A stretch of DNA of 64,000 nt from CBDIHP01 sp965279195 (GTDB lineage: Bacteria; Planctomycetota; Planctomycetia; Isosphaerales; Isosphaeraceae), in contig CBDIHP010000018.1 of the NCBI GenBank assembly GCA_965279195.1, positions 15,255 to 79,254 on the forward strand, in the 5' to 3' direction. The position numbers and the translations under genes were made by a program. A model generated the notes under the pieces. That model was not told where the DNA came from. It worked only from the letters and a program-made list of their open reading frames with translations, and did not search any database. Shown here in pieces: positions 8,738-18,158 of this stretch (its first letter is position 1; each line of letters starts with the position of its first letter).

Positions 8738-10090
8738 GTGAACCAACGCCTGACCAACTTGATCACCGGCGCGATCGCGGGCGGGATCGGTGCCTCGGTC
8801 ACCGTCGCCGGTCTACTCGGCCTCGGCACGGCGGGGGGCACGGCCTTCGGTGTCGCGGTCGCGATGCTCCTGGGGGCGTCGGGCGCCTGGCTGATCCTGG
8901 GCCGGATCGAATCCGTCGTGATCGCCCGCCTGGCCGCCCTGAACGCCGTGGACGGGAACGCCTCGAAGCTGCGGCTCGGCGGCCCCGCCTGGGCCGAGGT
9001 CGACGACATCGTCGTCTCGATCGCCCACCGGATCGACCGGCTCGGCGAGGTGAAGGCGGAATACGAGGAGCTGGAGGCCATCGCCCGGAGCATCGCCGGC
9101 AGCGGCGGCTATCGCGGCCGGGGCCCCTCGGCGAACTCCGGCGTCAGCGCCCGGCAGTGCGTGCTCGACCTCTTCGAGGAACTCGGCAGGACGGCCGCGA
9201 TCATCCTGGAGACGGCCGACACGCTCGACGACGCGATCCTCCAGCTCACCCGGGGCACCGGCGACCAGGACGATTCGCTGTCGCAGACGACCTCCAGCGT
9301 CGAGAACCTCTCGGACAACATCGACGCCATCTCCCAGAATGCCGACGCCGCCTCGGCCGCGAGCGAGCGGACGAGGCAGGAGGCGATCTCGGGCCTCGAA
9401 CGGGTCCACTCGGCCATCGAGGGGATGGAGCGGCTCAAGGCCCACGTCGATTCCAATGGCAGGAAGATCCGACGCCTGGGAGACCGCTCGGTCGAGATCG
9501 GGTCGATCATCGACCTGATCAACGGCATCTCCAGCCGGACCGACATGCTCGCCCTCAACGCCACGATCGAGAGCGTCAAGGCCGGCGAGCACGGCCGGGG
9601 GTTCGCGGTCGTCGCCGAGGAGATCCGCAAGCTCGCCGAGCGGACCGCCGGCGCCACCAAGGACATCGCCGTCATCGTCGAGGCGATCCAGGCCGACACC
9701 AACGAGAGCATCCGGGCCCTCGTCGAGGAGCAGAGCGAGGTCGACCGTGAGGCGAAGCGTGTCAGCGAGGCCGGCGCCGCGCTCGAACGCATTAGCGAGG
9801 TGGCCGCGCAGTCGGCCAAGCTCGTCGACGGGATCTCCCGATCGGCCAACGAGCAGGTCGTCGCGACCCAGGACCTCGTGCTCTCGACCCAGAAGTTCGC
9901 CGACGTGATCCACGACACGGTCTCGGCATCCAACAAGGCGAGGGAGCAGGTCGAGCTGCTTATGGACCACTGCGAGCGGTTCCGCAAGATCTTCGCCGGC
10001 GAGATCCCGTCGCGGTTGAGTTCGTCGGCCTTGCCCCGGTCGAACGGCAATCCCCAGCGCCGCCTCGCGGCGATCGAGCCGGCCCTATGA
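8738..10090 (+). CDS. Methyl-accepting chemotaxis protein without an external sensor domain
   Basis: 450 aa. Two adjacent membrane helices (about 9-30 and 33-55) leave no room for a periplasmic ligand domain. A helical linker follows, then the MCP signalling domain, with the hairpin tip in the AGEHGRGFAVVAEEIRKLAE region (about 282-301). The input must therefore be cytoplasmic, intramembrane, or supplied by a partner. I chose GTG 8738 because it places the first helix at the N-terminus. The stop overlaps the cheA start (ATGA). Confidence 0.88.
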   Translation: MNQRLTNLITGAIAGGIGASVTVAGLLGLGTAGGTAFGVAVAMLLGASGAWLILGRIESVVIARLAALNAVDGNASKLRLGGPAWAEVDDIVVSIAHRIDRLGEVKAEYEELEAIARSIAGSGGYRGRGPSANSGVSARQCVLDLFEELGRTAAIILETADTLDDAILQLTRGTGDQDDSLSQTTSSVENLSDNIDAISQNADAASAASERTRQEAISGLERVHSAIEGMERLKAHVDSNGRKIRRLGDRSVEIGSIIDLINGISSRTDMLALNATIESVKAGEHGRGFAVVAEEIRKLAERTAGATKDIAVIVEAIQADTNESIRALVEEQSEVDREAKRVSEAGAALERISEVAAQSAKLVDGISRSANEQVVATQDLVLSTQKFADVIHDTVSASNKAREQVELLMDHCERFRKIFAGEIPSRLSSSALPRSNGNPQRRLAAIEPAL

Positions 10091-13000
10091 TGCCCTTTAA
10101 TCTGCCCGGCGACACCGACACCGTCCGCCCGAGGCTCCTGGAACTCCGGGAGGCCCTCGCGGCCGTCCCCGCGACGAGCCCGGGGGACCTCACGGACGTC
10201 CGCGCGGCGTTCGAGGACCTGCAGGCCGAGGCGCTCCGCGAGGGCCAGCCGGGCCTCGCCGCGACCGTCCGCCGGGTCGGCCTGCTGACCGAGGTCTGGG
10301 AATGCCTCGCCGCCGAGGCCCCCGCCCGGGGCGGCGAGCTGGCGTCGTACCTGCTGAACAGCCTCGAACGGATCAACGAAATCCCCGAGGATTCCGGCCT
10401 CGGCTGGCTCGTCAAGGAGTCCTCCCGGCGCTGGGGGGATTACATCTCGCTCCTCGACCCGGACGCCCAAGAGGCGGCCCCGGCCGAGGACGAGGGGATG
10501 GACGAGGCGATCGAGGACGATGCGCCCGTCGACATGGCGAACCTCTTCAAGCTCCTGGGCATGGCCCCGACTCCGGCGGCCGTGGCCGAGCCGGAGCCCG
10601 AGCCCGAATTCGAGCCGGAACCCGAGCCGGTCGCACCGGCGCCGGTGGCACGTTCCCGGCCCGCGGAGCCGGTCGAGGAGACGGCGCCCGTCGCCAGCGA
10701 CATGGCCGCGCTCCTGAAGCTGCTCGGAGTCAGCGCCCCGGCGGCCGAGCCGCCCCCGGCGCCGCCCGCGCCGCTCGCGAGGCCGGCCGTCGCGAAGGTG
10801 CCCGAGCCGCCGGCCCCGGTCGAGCCCGAGCACGGCACGGCCGCCGATGACAGCGACGAGGACGCCGCGTTCGCCGAGAAGGTCGACGACGACTCGCACG
10901 GCGAGCTCGACGCCGAACTCCGCGAGATCTTCCTGGGTGACGCCTCGGAGCTGCTCGACCGGATGGTCCAGCTCGTCCTCGACTTCGACGGCACCGACCA
11001 GCCGGCCGAGCTGCTCAAGGAGCTCGGCCGCGTCTGCCACACGATGAAGGGGGCGGCCGGCTGCGTCGGGCTGTCCTCGCTCTCTTCGTATGTGCACAAG
11101 TTCGAGGATCGGATCATCAAGGGGGTGGGCGATGACCGCGAGGTCATCGCCGACGTCCTGAACGAGGCATTGAGCCAGATCGAGGGGGCGATCCAGGCGC
11201 TCCGCGACGGCCGGATGCCCGAGCTGGCCCCGCTGGGCCAGGGCAGGGGGGCCGCCAAGGTCGCCCGCAAGGCCCCCGCGCCGGATCCCTCGGCCGCATT
11301 CACGCCCGATGCCCCCGAACCCGCCCCCGCGTTCGCGACGCCCGGTTCGAAGTCGTCGGTCGAGATCCCGGTGGCCCGCTCGATCCCCGCCCCGTCCGCG
11401 ACCGTCGGCCCGACGCCCGACACCGACGGCATGATCCGCGTCCCGGTGGAGCGGATCGAGGAGCTGATGGACCTCGTCTCCGAGCTGATCCTCCGGCGCG
11501 GGCCGTGGGCGGCGCAGGCGGAGACGATGAAGGAGTTCGCCACCACCGCACGGGTCTGCCGCAACCGGCTGCTGACCAGCCTCGACCGGCTCCGCGACAT
11601 CGCGCCGCAGGCGAGCGTGGCGCGGGTGCGATCGAGCCACCTGGACGACGGCCCGGCCCCGGTGGACCCCCGCGACGACTTCGGCGGCCTGACGAGGCGC
11701 CTGTCCGAGCAGATCGAGGACATCACCGTCCTGGCCGAGACCGCCCGGGCCGCCGCCGGCCCGCTCTCCGACGACGGCGACGCGCTGGCCCGCCTGACCC
11801 TGCGGCTCTGGGATTCGCTCCAGGTCATCCGCGTGATGCCGATCCGAGGCCTGTTCCAGCGGCTCATGCGTGTCGCGAAGGACGCCGCCCGCATCGAAGG
11901 CCGGCAGGTCGAGGTCGTCCAGCAAGGGGACGACATCGGCATGGACCGCATGGTGCAGGACAAGGCGTTCGAGCCCCTGCTGCACCTCGTCCGCAACGCC
12001 GTCGGGCACGGGATCGAGGCGCCCGAGGGCCGGATCCGGGCCGGCAAGGCCCCGTCGGGCCGCGTCACCCTGGAGGCGTCCCGCGAGGGCAACACGCTCG
12101 TCCTCAAGGTCGCCGACGACGGCCGCGGGCTCGACTACCAGGCGATCGCCGCCAAGGGGCGCCGCCTCGGACTGATCGGCCCCGACGACTCGGTGACGCC
12201 CGAACGCCTCAGCGCCCTGATCTTCCACTCGGGATTCTCGACCAAGTCCGACGTCAACGCCAACTCGGGCCGGGGCGTCGGGATGGACGTCGTCGCCCGC
12301 GAGGTCGCCAAGCTGCACGGCTCGATCGGCGTCGAGTCGCGGACGGGCTTCGGGACCACGGTGACCATCCGGCTGCCGGCGAGGCTGGCACTGGAGCAGG
12401 CGATGGTGGTCCGGATCGACGGCCAGCCGTTCGCGTTGCCCTTGAAGGCCGTGGAGGCGTCGTCGCCGTACAACCCGGACGACCGCCAGGCGCAGTCCAT
12501 GAGCACGCTCATGCGGATCCGGCAGCTCCGGGCCCCGGTGATTAACGCCCGCGAGGCGCTCCGGACGGGCACGATCACGCCGCCGATCGAGTCGAGCCTG
12601 CTGGTGATCCGTGCCGACGACGCCGCCCTGGGGCTAGTGGTGGACAGCATCGACGGCCCCCGCGAACTCGTGGTCAAGCCGCTGAGTCCTCTGCTCGGCG
12701 GCCACCCGGCGATCTCGGGGACGAGCCTGGCGCCGAGCGGCGAGCTGGTGATGATCCTCGACCCATTCGGCCTGGTCCGTTGGAGCGGGGTCACCCCGGA
12801 ATCCCCGGCGGATCGGGCGGCCCCGCAACGCTCTCAGGAGGCGGCCCTGGTCATCGACGACTCGATCAGCGTCCGACGCGTGGCGGCCCGGCAGCTCCGG
12901 GCCCTGGGGATGGACGTGGACGAGGCGTGCGACGGGGTCGAGGCGCTCCGGAAGGTCCGCGAGCGTTCCTACCGGCTGGTCGTCACCGACCTGGAGATGC

Positions 13001-13233
13001 CCCGGATGGACGGCTTCGCGTTCCTCGCCGAACTGGGCAAGTCGGGCATCCCGTCCTTGCCGCCGGTGGTCGTCTCCAGCACCATGACCGACGCGGAGAC
13101 CCGCAAGCGGGTCCGGGACCTCGGCGCGACGGCGTTCGTCGCCAAGCCGTTCGGCCCCGTCGACTTCACCCGGACGATCAAGTCGCTCCTCAATGAGACA
13201 TCCCCCCAAAACGTGGCGCCCACGCCCGCCTGA
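10087..13233 (+). CDS. cheA: Hybrid chemotaxis histidine kinase CheA with C-terminal receiver
   Basis: 1048 aa. Order: helical N-terminal region (1-125) and a long Pro/Glu/Ala linker; HPt domain with HTMKG at about His318; dimerisation helix (about 450-540); HATPase (about 625-760) with N-box HLVRNAVGHGIE, in which Gly replaces the usual Asp, and GRGVGMDVV; CheW-like domain (about 765-905); REC domain (about 918-1040) with DD, the acceptor Asp in VTDLEMPRMDG, and Lys in AKPFG. This is the FrzE/ChpA-like hybrid plan. It is translationally coupled to the MCP. No CheR or CheB gene is nearby. Confidence 0.92.
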   Translation: MMPFNLPGDTDTVRPRLLELREALAAVPATSPGDLTDVRAAFEDLQAEALREGQPGLAATVRRVGLLTEVWECLAAEAPARGGELASYLLNSLERINEIPEDSGLGWLVKESSRRWGDYISLLDPDAQEAAPAEDEGMDEAIEDDAPVDMANLFKLLGMAPTPAAVAEPEPEPEFEPEPEPVAPAPVARSRPAEPVEETAPVASDMAALLKLLGVSAPAAEPPPAPPAPLARPAVAKVPEPPAPVEPEHGTAADDSDEDAAFAEKVDDDSHGELDAELREIFLGDASELLDRMVQLVLDFDGTDQPAELLKELGRVCHTMKGAAGCVGLSSLSSYVHKFEDRIIKGVGDDREVIADVLNEALSQIEGAIQALRDGRMPELAPLGQGRGAAKVARKAPAPDPSAAFTPDAPEPAPAFATPGSKSSVEIPVARSIPAPSATVGPTPDTDGMIRVPVERIEELMDLVSELILRRGPWAAQAETMKEFATTARVCRNRLLTSLDRLRDIAPQASVARVRSSHLDDGPAPVDPRDDFGGLTRRLSEQIEDITVLAETARAAAGPLSDDGDALARLTLRLWDSLQVIRVMPIRGLFQRLMRVAKDAARIEGRQVEVVQQGDDIGMDRMVQDKAFEPLLHLVRNAVGHGIEAPEGRIRAGKAPSGRVTLEASREGNTLVLKVADDGRGLDYQAIAAKGRRLGLIGPDDSVTPERLSALIFHSGFSTKSDVNANSGRGVGMDVVAREVAKLHGSIGVESRTGFGTTVTIRLPARLALEQAMVVRIDGQPFALPLKAVEASSPYNPDDRQAQSMSTLMRIRQLRAPVINAREALRTGTITPPIESSLLVIRADDAALGLVVDSIDGPRELVVKPLSPLLGGHPAISGTSLAPSGELVMILDPFGLVRWSGVTPESPADRAAPQRSQEAALVIDDSISVRRVAARQLRALGMDVDEACDGVEALRKVRERSYRLVVTDLEMPRMDGFAFLAELGKSGIPSLPPVVVSSTMTDAETRKRVRDLGATAFVAKPFGPVDFTRTIKSLLNETSPQNVAPTPA

Positions 13234-13275
13234 AAAAACCGCAGGCGCGCGGGCCCCCCGGAACCGTTCACTCTC

Positions 13276-13346
13276 GTAGGGCGGGACTCACCCCCCTCTC
13301 TCTCGCAGGTATCGCCAGGATGGTGGGCTCGCCCACCCTACGAACG
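13276..13346. repeat. Dispersed palindromic repeat, family D (GTAGGGxGGG...CCCACCCTAC)
   Basis: Left arm GTAGGGCGGGACTCACC and right arm GGTGGGCTCGCCCACCCTAC flank a short centre between cheA and the next gene. Related arms occur at 20531-20552 and 51664-51778. This is a small intergenic palindrome without coding capacity. Confidence 0.55.
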
Positions 13347-13370
13347 AGGCACCCGGAAAGGTTGGACATC

Positions 13371-14906
13371 ATGCCGAATCCCTTGATCCTCGTGATCGAC
13401 GACAACTTGACCACGCGGAAGATGGTCGAGTGTCACCTGACCCAGGCGGGCTACCGGGTGGTCCTGGCGGCGGACGCCGACAAAGGGCTGGCCCTGGCGC
13501 AGAGCCAGAAGCCTGACCTGATCGTCCTCGACCACCAGCTCCCGGGCATCACCGGCGACCAGGTCTGCCGCCAGCTCCTCGAGATCGAGGCGGTGGCCGA
13601 CATCCCCGTCGTCATCAGCTCGGCGATGCGGAACCGGGCCTTCGCCCAGTACACCGACTTCCCCAACGTCGTCGACCAGATCCCCAAGCCGTTCACGCCC
13701 GAGCTGCTGAAGGGGGGCGTCGCCAACGCGCTCAAGATGGGGGCCGCCGTCGTCCGCGCCCAGCGGACCGGCTGCGCCATGCCCGAGGCCGAGACCGAGA
13801 CCCCGAACGCCTCCCTCCAGGGCAGCACCCAGACCTTCCCGTTCCGCTCGATCCTCGACTTCCTGAACAACTCCCAGGCCAGCGGCCAGATCTCGCTGGA
13901 GGTCGGCAAGGACCGGCTGAAGTTCGGGGTCAGCGGCGGCCGGATCCAGGCCGTCTACTCTTCGACGATCACCCCCGACCGGATCACGCCGTTCCTGCCG
14001 CGCGAGCTGTCCGACCTGGCGCCGCTGCTCACCGTCACCCTCGGCGAGCAGTCGAACGAGTCGATGGCGAGCATGGTCAAGCTGCTGGAGCGGAGCCTGT
14101 CCGACCCCCGCCGCTTGCGGAGCCTGCTGCGGTTCCAGGCGTCGGTCCTGGCCCACTGGGCGCTCACCGGCGAGACCGGGGCGTTCGGGTTCGAGCCGGG
14201 CGGCACGCTGCCGCCGATGTTCCAGGCGTTCCCGCTCCAGACCAGCCTGCCGGCCCTGGCCGTCGAGGGGACCCGCCACTGCGAACGCCTCACCGACGAG
14301 GACCGCTGGGCGAACCTGGTTTTCATCCGGCACTCCCCGCGCGGGGGGAACCTCGACCGCACCGGCATGTCGCCGACAGACATGAAGATCCACGCCTTGC
14401 TGGACGGCTCGCAGACTCTGGGCGTCATCTCGCAGTCGGTCGGGCACGACGTGATCGACGTGGCGTACGTGGCCCGCGGGCTGGAGCTGTCGGGCCTGGT
14501 CGAGCGGCGGACGGCCCGCGCGGCGGCATCGATCCTGATCCTGGACGACGACCCCGAGACCGGCCGCGTGGCGCAGGGCGCGCTCGGGCCCGAGGGGCTG
14601 GGCTGCCAGGTAAAAGTGGTCCGCGACCGCGTCGCGGCACAGCTCATGCTACGTAGAACGAAGTTCGATCTCGTGTTAATCCCCCTGGATCACCCCGAGC
14701 AAGAACAGTTCTACCGGGTCTGCCGCGACCAGGCGTCGGCGACGACGCGGTTCGTCGGCCTCCTGGAGATTCACGACGAAGGTGAACTCGTCCGACTCGA
14801 GACCATGGGCCTGGATGGCACGCTCCACCGGCCCTTGAACGAGGCGGACCTGGTCGCCACCGTGAAGCACCTCCTGGGATCCGAACAGCTCGTCGCGGCG
14901 TCTTGA
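13371..14906 (+). CDS. Response regulator: REC - PATAN/DUF4388-like - degenerate REC
   Basis: 511 aa. The N-terminal receiver (1-125) has the acidic pair VIDDN, acceptor Asp in LIVLDHQLPG and Lys in IPKPF. The middle (about 145-390) begins with SFRSILDFLNNSQASGQISL-like features of PATAN/DUF4388 domains (here FPFRSILDFLNNSQASGQIS), followed by a helical region. The C-terminus (about 400-511) is receiver-shaped (SILILDDDPETGR) but has LVLIPLDHP where the acceptor should be, so it is probably not phosphorylated. AAAGG lies before the ATG. This is the likely output of the preceding CheA; there is no DNA-binding domain. Confidence 0.82.
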   Translation: MPNPLILVIDDNLTTRKMVECHLTQAGYRVVLAADADKGLALAQSQKPDLIVLDHQLPGITGDQVCRQLLEIEAVADIPVVISSAMRNRAFAQYTDFPNVVDQIPKPFTPELLKGGVANALKMGAAVVRAQRTGCAMPEAETETPNASLQGSTQTFPFRSILDFLNNSQASGQISLEVGKDRLKFGVSGGRIQAVYSSTITPDRITPFLPRELSDLAPLLTVTLGEQSNESMASMVKLLERSLSDPRRLRSLLRFQASVLAHWALTGETGAFGFEPGGTLPPMFQAFPLQTSLPALAVEGTRHCERLTDEDRWANLVFIRHSPRGGNLDRTGMSPTDMKIHALLDGSQTLGVISQSVGHDVIDVAYVARGLELSGLVERRTARAAASILILDDDPETGRVAQGALGPEGLGCQVKVVRDRVAAQLMLRRTKFDLVLIPLDHPEQEQFYRVCRDQASATTRFVGLLEIHDEGELVRLETMGLDGTLHRPLNEADLVATVKHLLGSEQLVAAS

Positions 14907-15182
14907 CGGCGAAGCGACGAGGCGCCAACCCCGGTTAACACTGTCATCTCCGCGCCCGAACAGCGAACGCGACCTATGTTGAAAACAAAGGCATCGCATT
15001 GAATCGCGGTCGTCCGGGGCGGAGCATCGAATGTTGAAGAGGGGGCGGTCTCGTCGCGTTCGACGCGGGGGGACGCTGGTTCCGACCCGACAGGCGTCGG
15101 AAGTCCGAAGGCGATCACTCAATCCGGGGCCATCGACGAGGATCGGCACCGGGCGGGCTTCCCGGCGACGAGGATCTCAGCC

Positions 15183-16172
15183 ATGAATGTGCGACTCCCC
15201 AATCCCGTGACCGAGAACGAGCTCATCGCCGAGTACGAGGAGACGATCGCGATCCTCCAGAGCGAGATCGCCCGCCTCGAGGACGAGCTCCGGATGCGAG
15301 ACGAGGTGCGCAACGCCCCGTCCGAATCCTCGGCGACGATCGCGGTCCCCCACGAAGACACCACCAAGCAGATCTCCGAGCTGCTCAGCGACCTGAACGA
15401 GCGCGATCAGGTCATCTCGTTCCTCTCCGAGCAGCTCAGCCTGGTGGAGGAGGCCGAGGCGGCCTCCAAGGCCGAGTGGGAGCAGCTCCATCGCTGGGTC
15501 GAGGAGGTCGAGCAGCGGGTCGACAACCGCGACGAGGAGGGCCGGAACCTCAAGCGCGAGCTCGAGGCCGAGATCCGACGGGCCGAGGCCGAGCGTCGCG
15601 CCGCCGACACCGAACGCCGCGCCTGGGAGCAGCAGCGCAAGAGCCTGGAAGAGGAACTCGACCGGCTCCGCAACAAGCTCGCCGAGGTCGCCAAGCACTC
15701 CAACCACCAGTCGGTCGACCTGGTGATCCTGGAGGCGCTGGAGCAGGAGAACCTCCGGCTCCGCCAGACCTGCGAGGAGCTGACGCTGGCGGCGGCCGCC
15801 GCCGTCGAGGTCGAGTCGGCCCGCGCCGAGCTGGAGATCCTCCGCTCCCGGCTCGACGAGACCGAGCACGAGCTGCATCGCGTCCGCGACGACCTGCTCC
15901 GCGAGCGCAAGGAGCACGAGGCCGAGCTGGCGAAATCGCGGACCGAGACCCTCCAGGCCAGCATCGCCTCCAATGGCGGCAACATCCCGCCGACGATCGG
16001 CGGCAGGAATTCCGTCGAGCTGTACGCCACCCTCCCGGCCGAGGAGCGGATGTGGGCGTTCCGCAAACACCTGCAGGAGGTCCACCAGCGCGAGGCGGAG
16101 CAGCGATCCCAGAAGAGCCTCTCTTCGCGGCTGTCGCGGCTCTGGAAGAAGACCGGCCCGCCGCCGGCCTGA
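15183..16172 (+). CDS. Long coiled-coil protein, first gene of the GTPase cassette
   Basis: 329 aa, almost entirely charged heptad-rich helix from about residue 10 to 265 (repeated ELEAEIRRAEAERRAA-type segments), with a short C-terminal globular or basic part. There is no signal peptide or membrane segment, so it is cytoplasmic. Not recognised as a specific family; similarity to myosin-like or SMC-like coiled coils would be compositional. It follows the chemosensory operon after 276 bases and is followed by a second coiled-coil gene after 54 bases, suggesting they are co-expressed. Confidence 0.75.
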   Translation: MNVRLPNPVTENELIAEYEETIAILQSEIARLEDELRMRDEVRNAPSESSATIAVPHEDTTKQISELLSDLNERDQVISFLSEQLSLVEEAEAASKAEWEQLHRWVEEVEQRVDNRDEEGRNLKRELEAEIRRAEAERRAADTERRAWEQQRKSLEEELDRLRNKLAEVAKHSNHQSVDLVILEALEQENLRLRQTCEELTLAAAAAVEVESARAELEILRSRLDETEHELHRVRDDLLRERKEHEAELAKSRTETLQASIASNGGNIPPTIGGRNSVELYATLPAEERMWAFRKHLQEVHQREAEQRSQKSLSSRLSRLWKKTGPPPA

Positions 16173-16226
16173 TCCCTCCCCTCTCCACCCTCGCCGCTGG
16201 CCCGTCCGAGTTCGAGGATCTGACCC

Positions 16227-16814
16227 ATGTCCACCGACCCGCTCACCAAGCTGAGGCGCCCCGGCGCCGAGCCGAAGTCGCGAGACTGGCGCGAGCACAT
16301 CTCGGCCACGCTCCGCGAGCTCGAGCAATTCCGCGGATCGGTCCACATGCAGCTCGACGCCCTGGAGCAGATGGCGCGTCAGCGGGCGGTCGGCGACGGG
16401 GCGGACCCCGCCTCGGCCGAGGAGCTGGTGAAGCTCCGGCGCCGGGTGGGGGAACTCGAAGCGGCCAGGGAGCGGCTCGAATCCGAGTCCCTCGAGTGGA
16501 AGGCCGAGCGTCAGGCCCTGCTCGACCGCCTGGAGCACGACCGCAAGCAACTGGCCGAGGCGTGGGAGACGCTGGAGCGAGAGCGGATCATGAACCCGCC
16601 GCAGGCGGCCAGGGCCTCCGAGCCGGCGCGGGCCGCCCCCGCCCCGACGCCCGAGCCGCTCGCGGCGACGCCACCGAACAACGCCCCGGCGGCGCCGGGC
16701 GGACGCAAACCCTCCGGGTCGGACGACGACGTCGTCGCCCAGGAGATCCTGAGACAGTTCCAGACCCTCCGCCGGGACGTGCGACGGACGTCGCATGACC
16801 TCCGACGCGATTGA
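16227..16814 (+). CDS. Second coiled-coil protein with Ala/Pro-rich tail
   Basis: 195 aa. A helical coiled coil spans about residues 20-125 (RRRVGELEAARERLESES), followed by a Pro/Ala-rich disordered stretch (about 128-165) and a short C-terminal helix (VVAQEILRQFQTLRRDVRR). Cytoplasmic; family not recognised. It lies between the longer coiled-coil gene and the FGE-like gene in the same direction. It may pair with its upstream neighbour, which is inference. Confidence 0.7.
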   Translation: MSTDPLTKLRRPGAEPKSRDWREHISATLRELEQFRGSVHMQLDALEQMARQRAVGDGADPASAEELVKLRRRVGELEAARERLESESLEWKAERQALLDRLEHDRKQLAEAWETLERERIMNPPQAARASEPARAAPAPTPEPLAATPPNNAPAAPGGRKPSGSDDDVVAQEILRQFQTLRRDVRRTSHDLRRD

Positions 16815-16898
16815 TCGGACCGAATTCAAGAAGCCCGGCGCGTCGCGTCCGGTGGGCCCCCCCCTCGACGCGATCGCAATTGCTAAGGACTCGGGACC

Positions 16899-17999
16899 AT
16901 GGCCATCGACCTCTCCGTCGATCAAGACTCACCGCTCCGCGGCCGGGTCTCCCACTGGCTCAGGGCATTCTCCCGCGATCGCAACAAGGGCAAGGCCGCC
17001 GATCCGTCGATCCCCGGTCATCCCCAGCCCGAGGTCACGCCCCGCGAGAGGGAACGTGAGCGGGAGAGGGAACGCGAACGCAGCCGCTCCTATGCCACGC
17101 TGGATCCGGCCGAACGCGAGCTGCTCGAAGTCACCTCCCGGCTCGTCGCCGAGGACCGCTATATCTTCGTCCTGCTGAAGGAAGCCGCCGAGTCAATCGA
17201 GCGGAAGCACACCTTGCCCGCGTGGGGGGCGCTGGAATCCCAGATGGCCCTGGTGCCCTCGGGCACGCTGCCGGTGATCCAGTGCCACGGCAAGACCGAG
17301 CCGACCGATGTGCCCGCGTATTACCTCGACCGGTTCCCCGTAACGAATGGCCAGTTTGCGCGGTTTGTCGACGCGGGCGGCTATGAGTCGATCGAGACCT
17401 GGCCGCGCGAGGTGTGGTCGAGCCTTGTGCGGTTCGTCGACAAGAGCGGCAAGCCGGGCCCGGCGGGCTGGTCGGGCGGGTCCTATCCCCAGGCGCTCGC
17501 GGACCACCCCGTGGTAGGGATCAGCTGGTACGAGGCGGCGGCATACGCCCGTTGGGTCGGCAAGCGGCTCCCGACGGCCGCCGAGTGGCAGAAGGCCGCC
17601 GGTTGGCCGGAGCAGCTCGCCAGCGGGGTCTGCAAGCGGTTCCCCTGGGGCGACATCTTCGTCAACGGCCGCGCCAACCTCTGGAACACCGGCCTGGGCC
17701 ACACGGCCGCCGTCCGCGAGTTCCGCTCGGGCGCCACGCTCAACGGCATCTACCAGATGACCGGCAACGTCTGGGAGTGGCTGGACGACGAGCTATCCTC
17801 GATCCCGACCCGGGGCGACACCGACCTGACCTTCCGGACCGACAAGACGATCCGACGCCTGGCGGGAGGCGCGTTCGACACGTACCTCCCCGGCGAGGCG
17901 ACGAACCACTTCGTGACAGGCCAGCCGGACGTGGATCGCAGGCACAACATCGGGTTCCGTTGCGCGGTCTCGCTTTCGAAGCTCCGCCCCGGTCCCTGA
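16899..17999 (+). CDS. FGE-sulfatase (SUMF1-like) domain protein, probably non-catalytic
   Basis: 366 aa. N-terminal linker with an unusual Arg-Glu repeat (about 48-62), a short helical region, then an FGE-sulfatase domain (about 100-360). Recognisable FGE blocks are YYLDRFPVTNGQFARFV, HPVVGISWYEAAAYARWVGK, RLPTAAEWQKAA, GNVWEWLDD and NIGFRCAVS. The cysteine pair of true formylglycine-generating enzymes is absent: the region after RRLAGGAF has no CxxxxC. It therefore probably binds ligand or protein rather than oxidising sulfatase Cys. No sulfatase gene is nearby. Neighbours are coiled-coil genes and a GTPase pair. Confidence 0.82.
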   Translation: MAIDLSVDQDSPLRGRVSHWLRAFSRDRNKGKAADPSIPGHPQPEVTPRERERERERERERSRSYATLDPAERELLEVTSRLVAEDRYIFVLLKEAAESIERKHTLPAWGALESQMALVPSGTLPVIQCHGKTEPTDVPAYYLDRFPVTNGQFARFVDAGGYESIETWPREVWSSLVRFVDKSGKPGPAGWSGGSYPQALADHPVVGISWYEAAAYARWVGKRLPTAAEWQKAAGWPEQLASGVCKRFPWGDIFVNGRANLWNTGLGHTAAVREFRSGATLNGIYQMTGNVWEWLDDELSSIPTRGDTDLTFRTDKTIRRLAGGAFDTYLPGEATNHFVTGQPDVDRRHNIGFRCAVSLSKLRPGP

Positions 18000-18158
18000 C
18001 CGCAGGCGACGGCCGCGGATCCGGACGGCTCGCGAGGGCGACGACGCCCGGCGGCCCGGTTCGCCGTCCGCGCCGGGGTCGCTATTTTCGCAGCCAGACG
18101 TCGCGCACGGCGCATTCCTCCTTCGCAACGAAACGACCCAGCGCGGAGTCCTCCGCTC

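Noticed and set aside
9109..12318. Very long open frame on the minus strand opposite the MCP and cheA genes
   Set aside because: It is antisense to two clear genes and its product has no domain signal; long antisense frames are expected at this GC content.
16899..17999. Active formylglycine-generating enzyme maturing sulfatases
   Set aside because: The cysteine pair is missing and no sulfatase gene is nearby.
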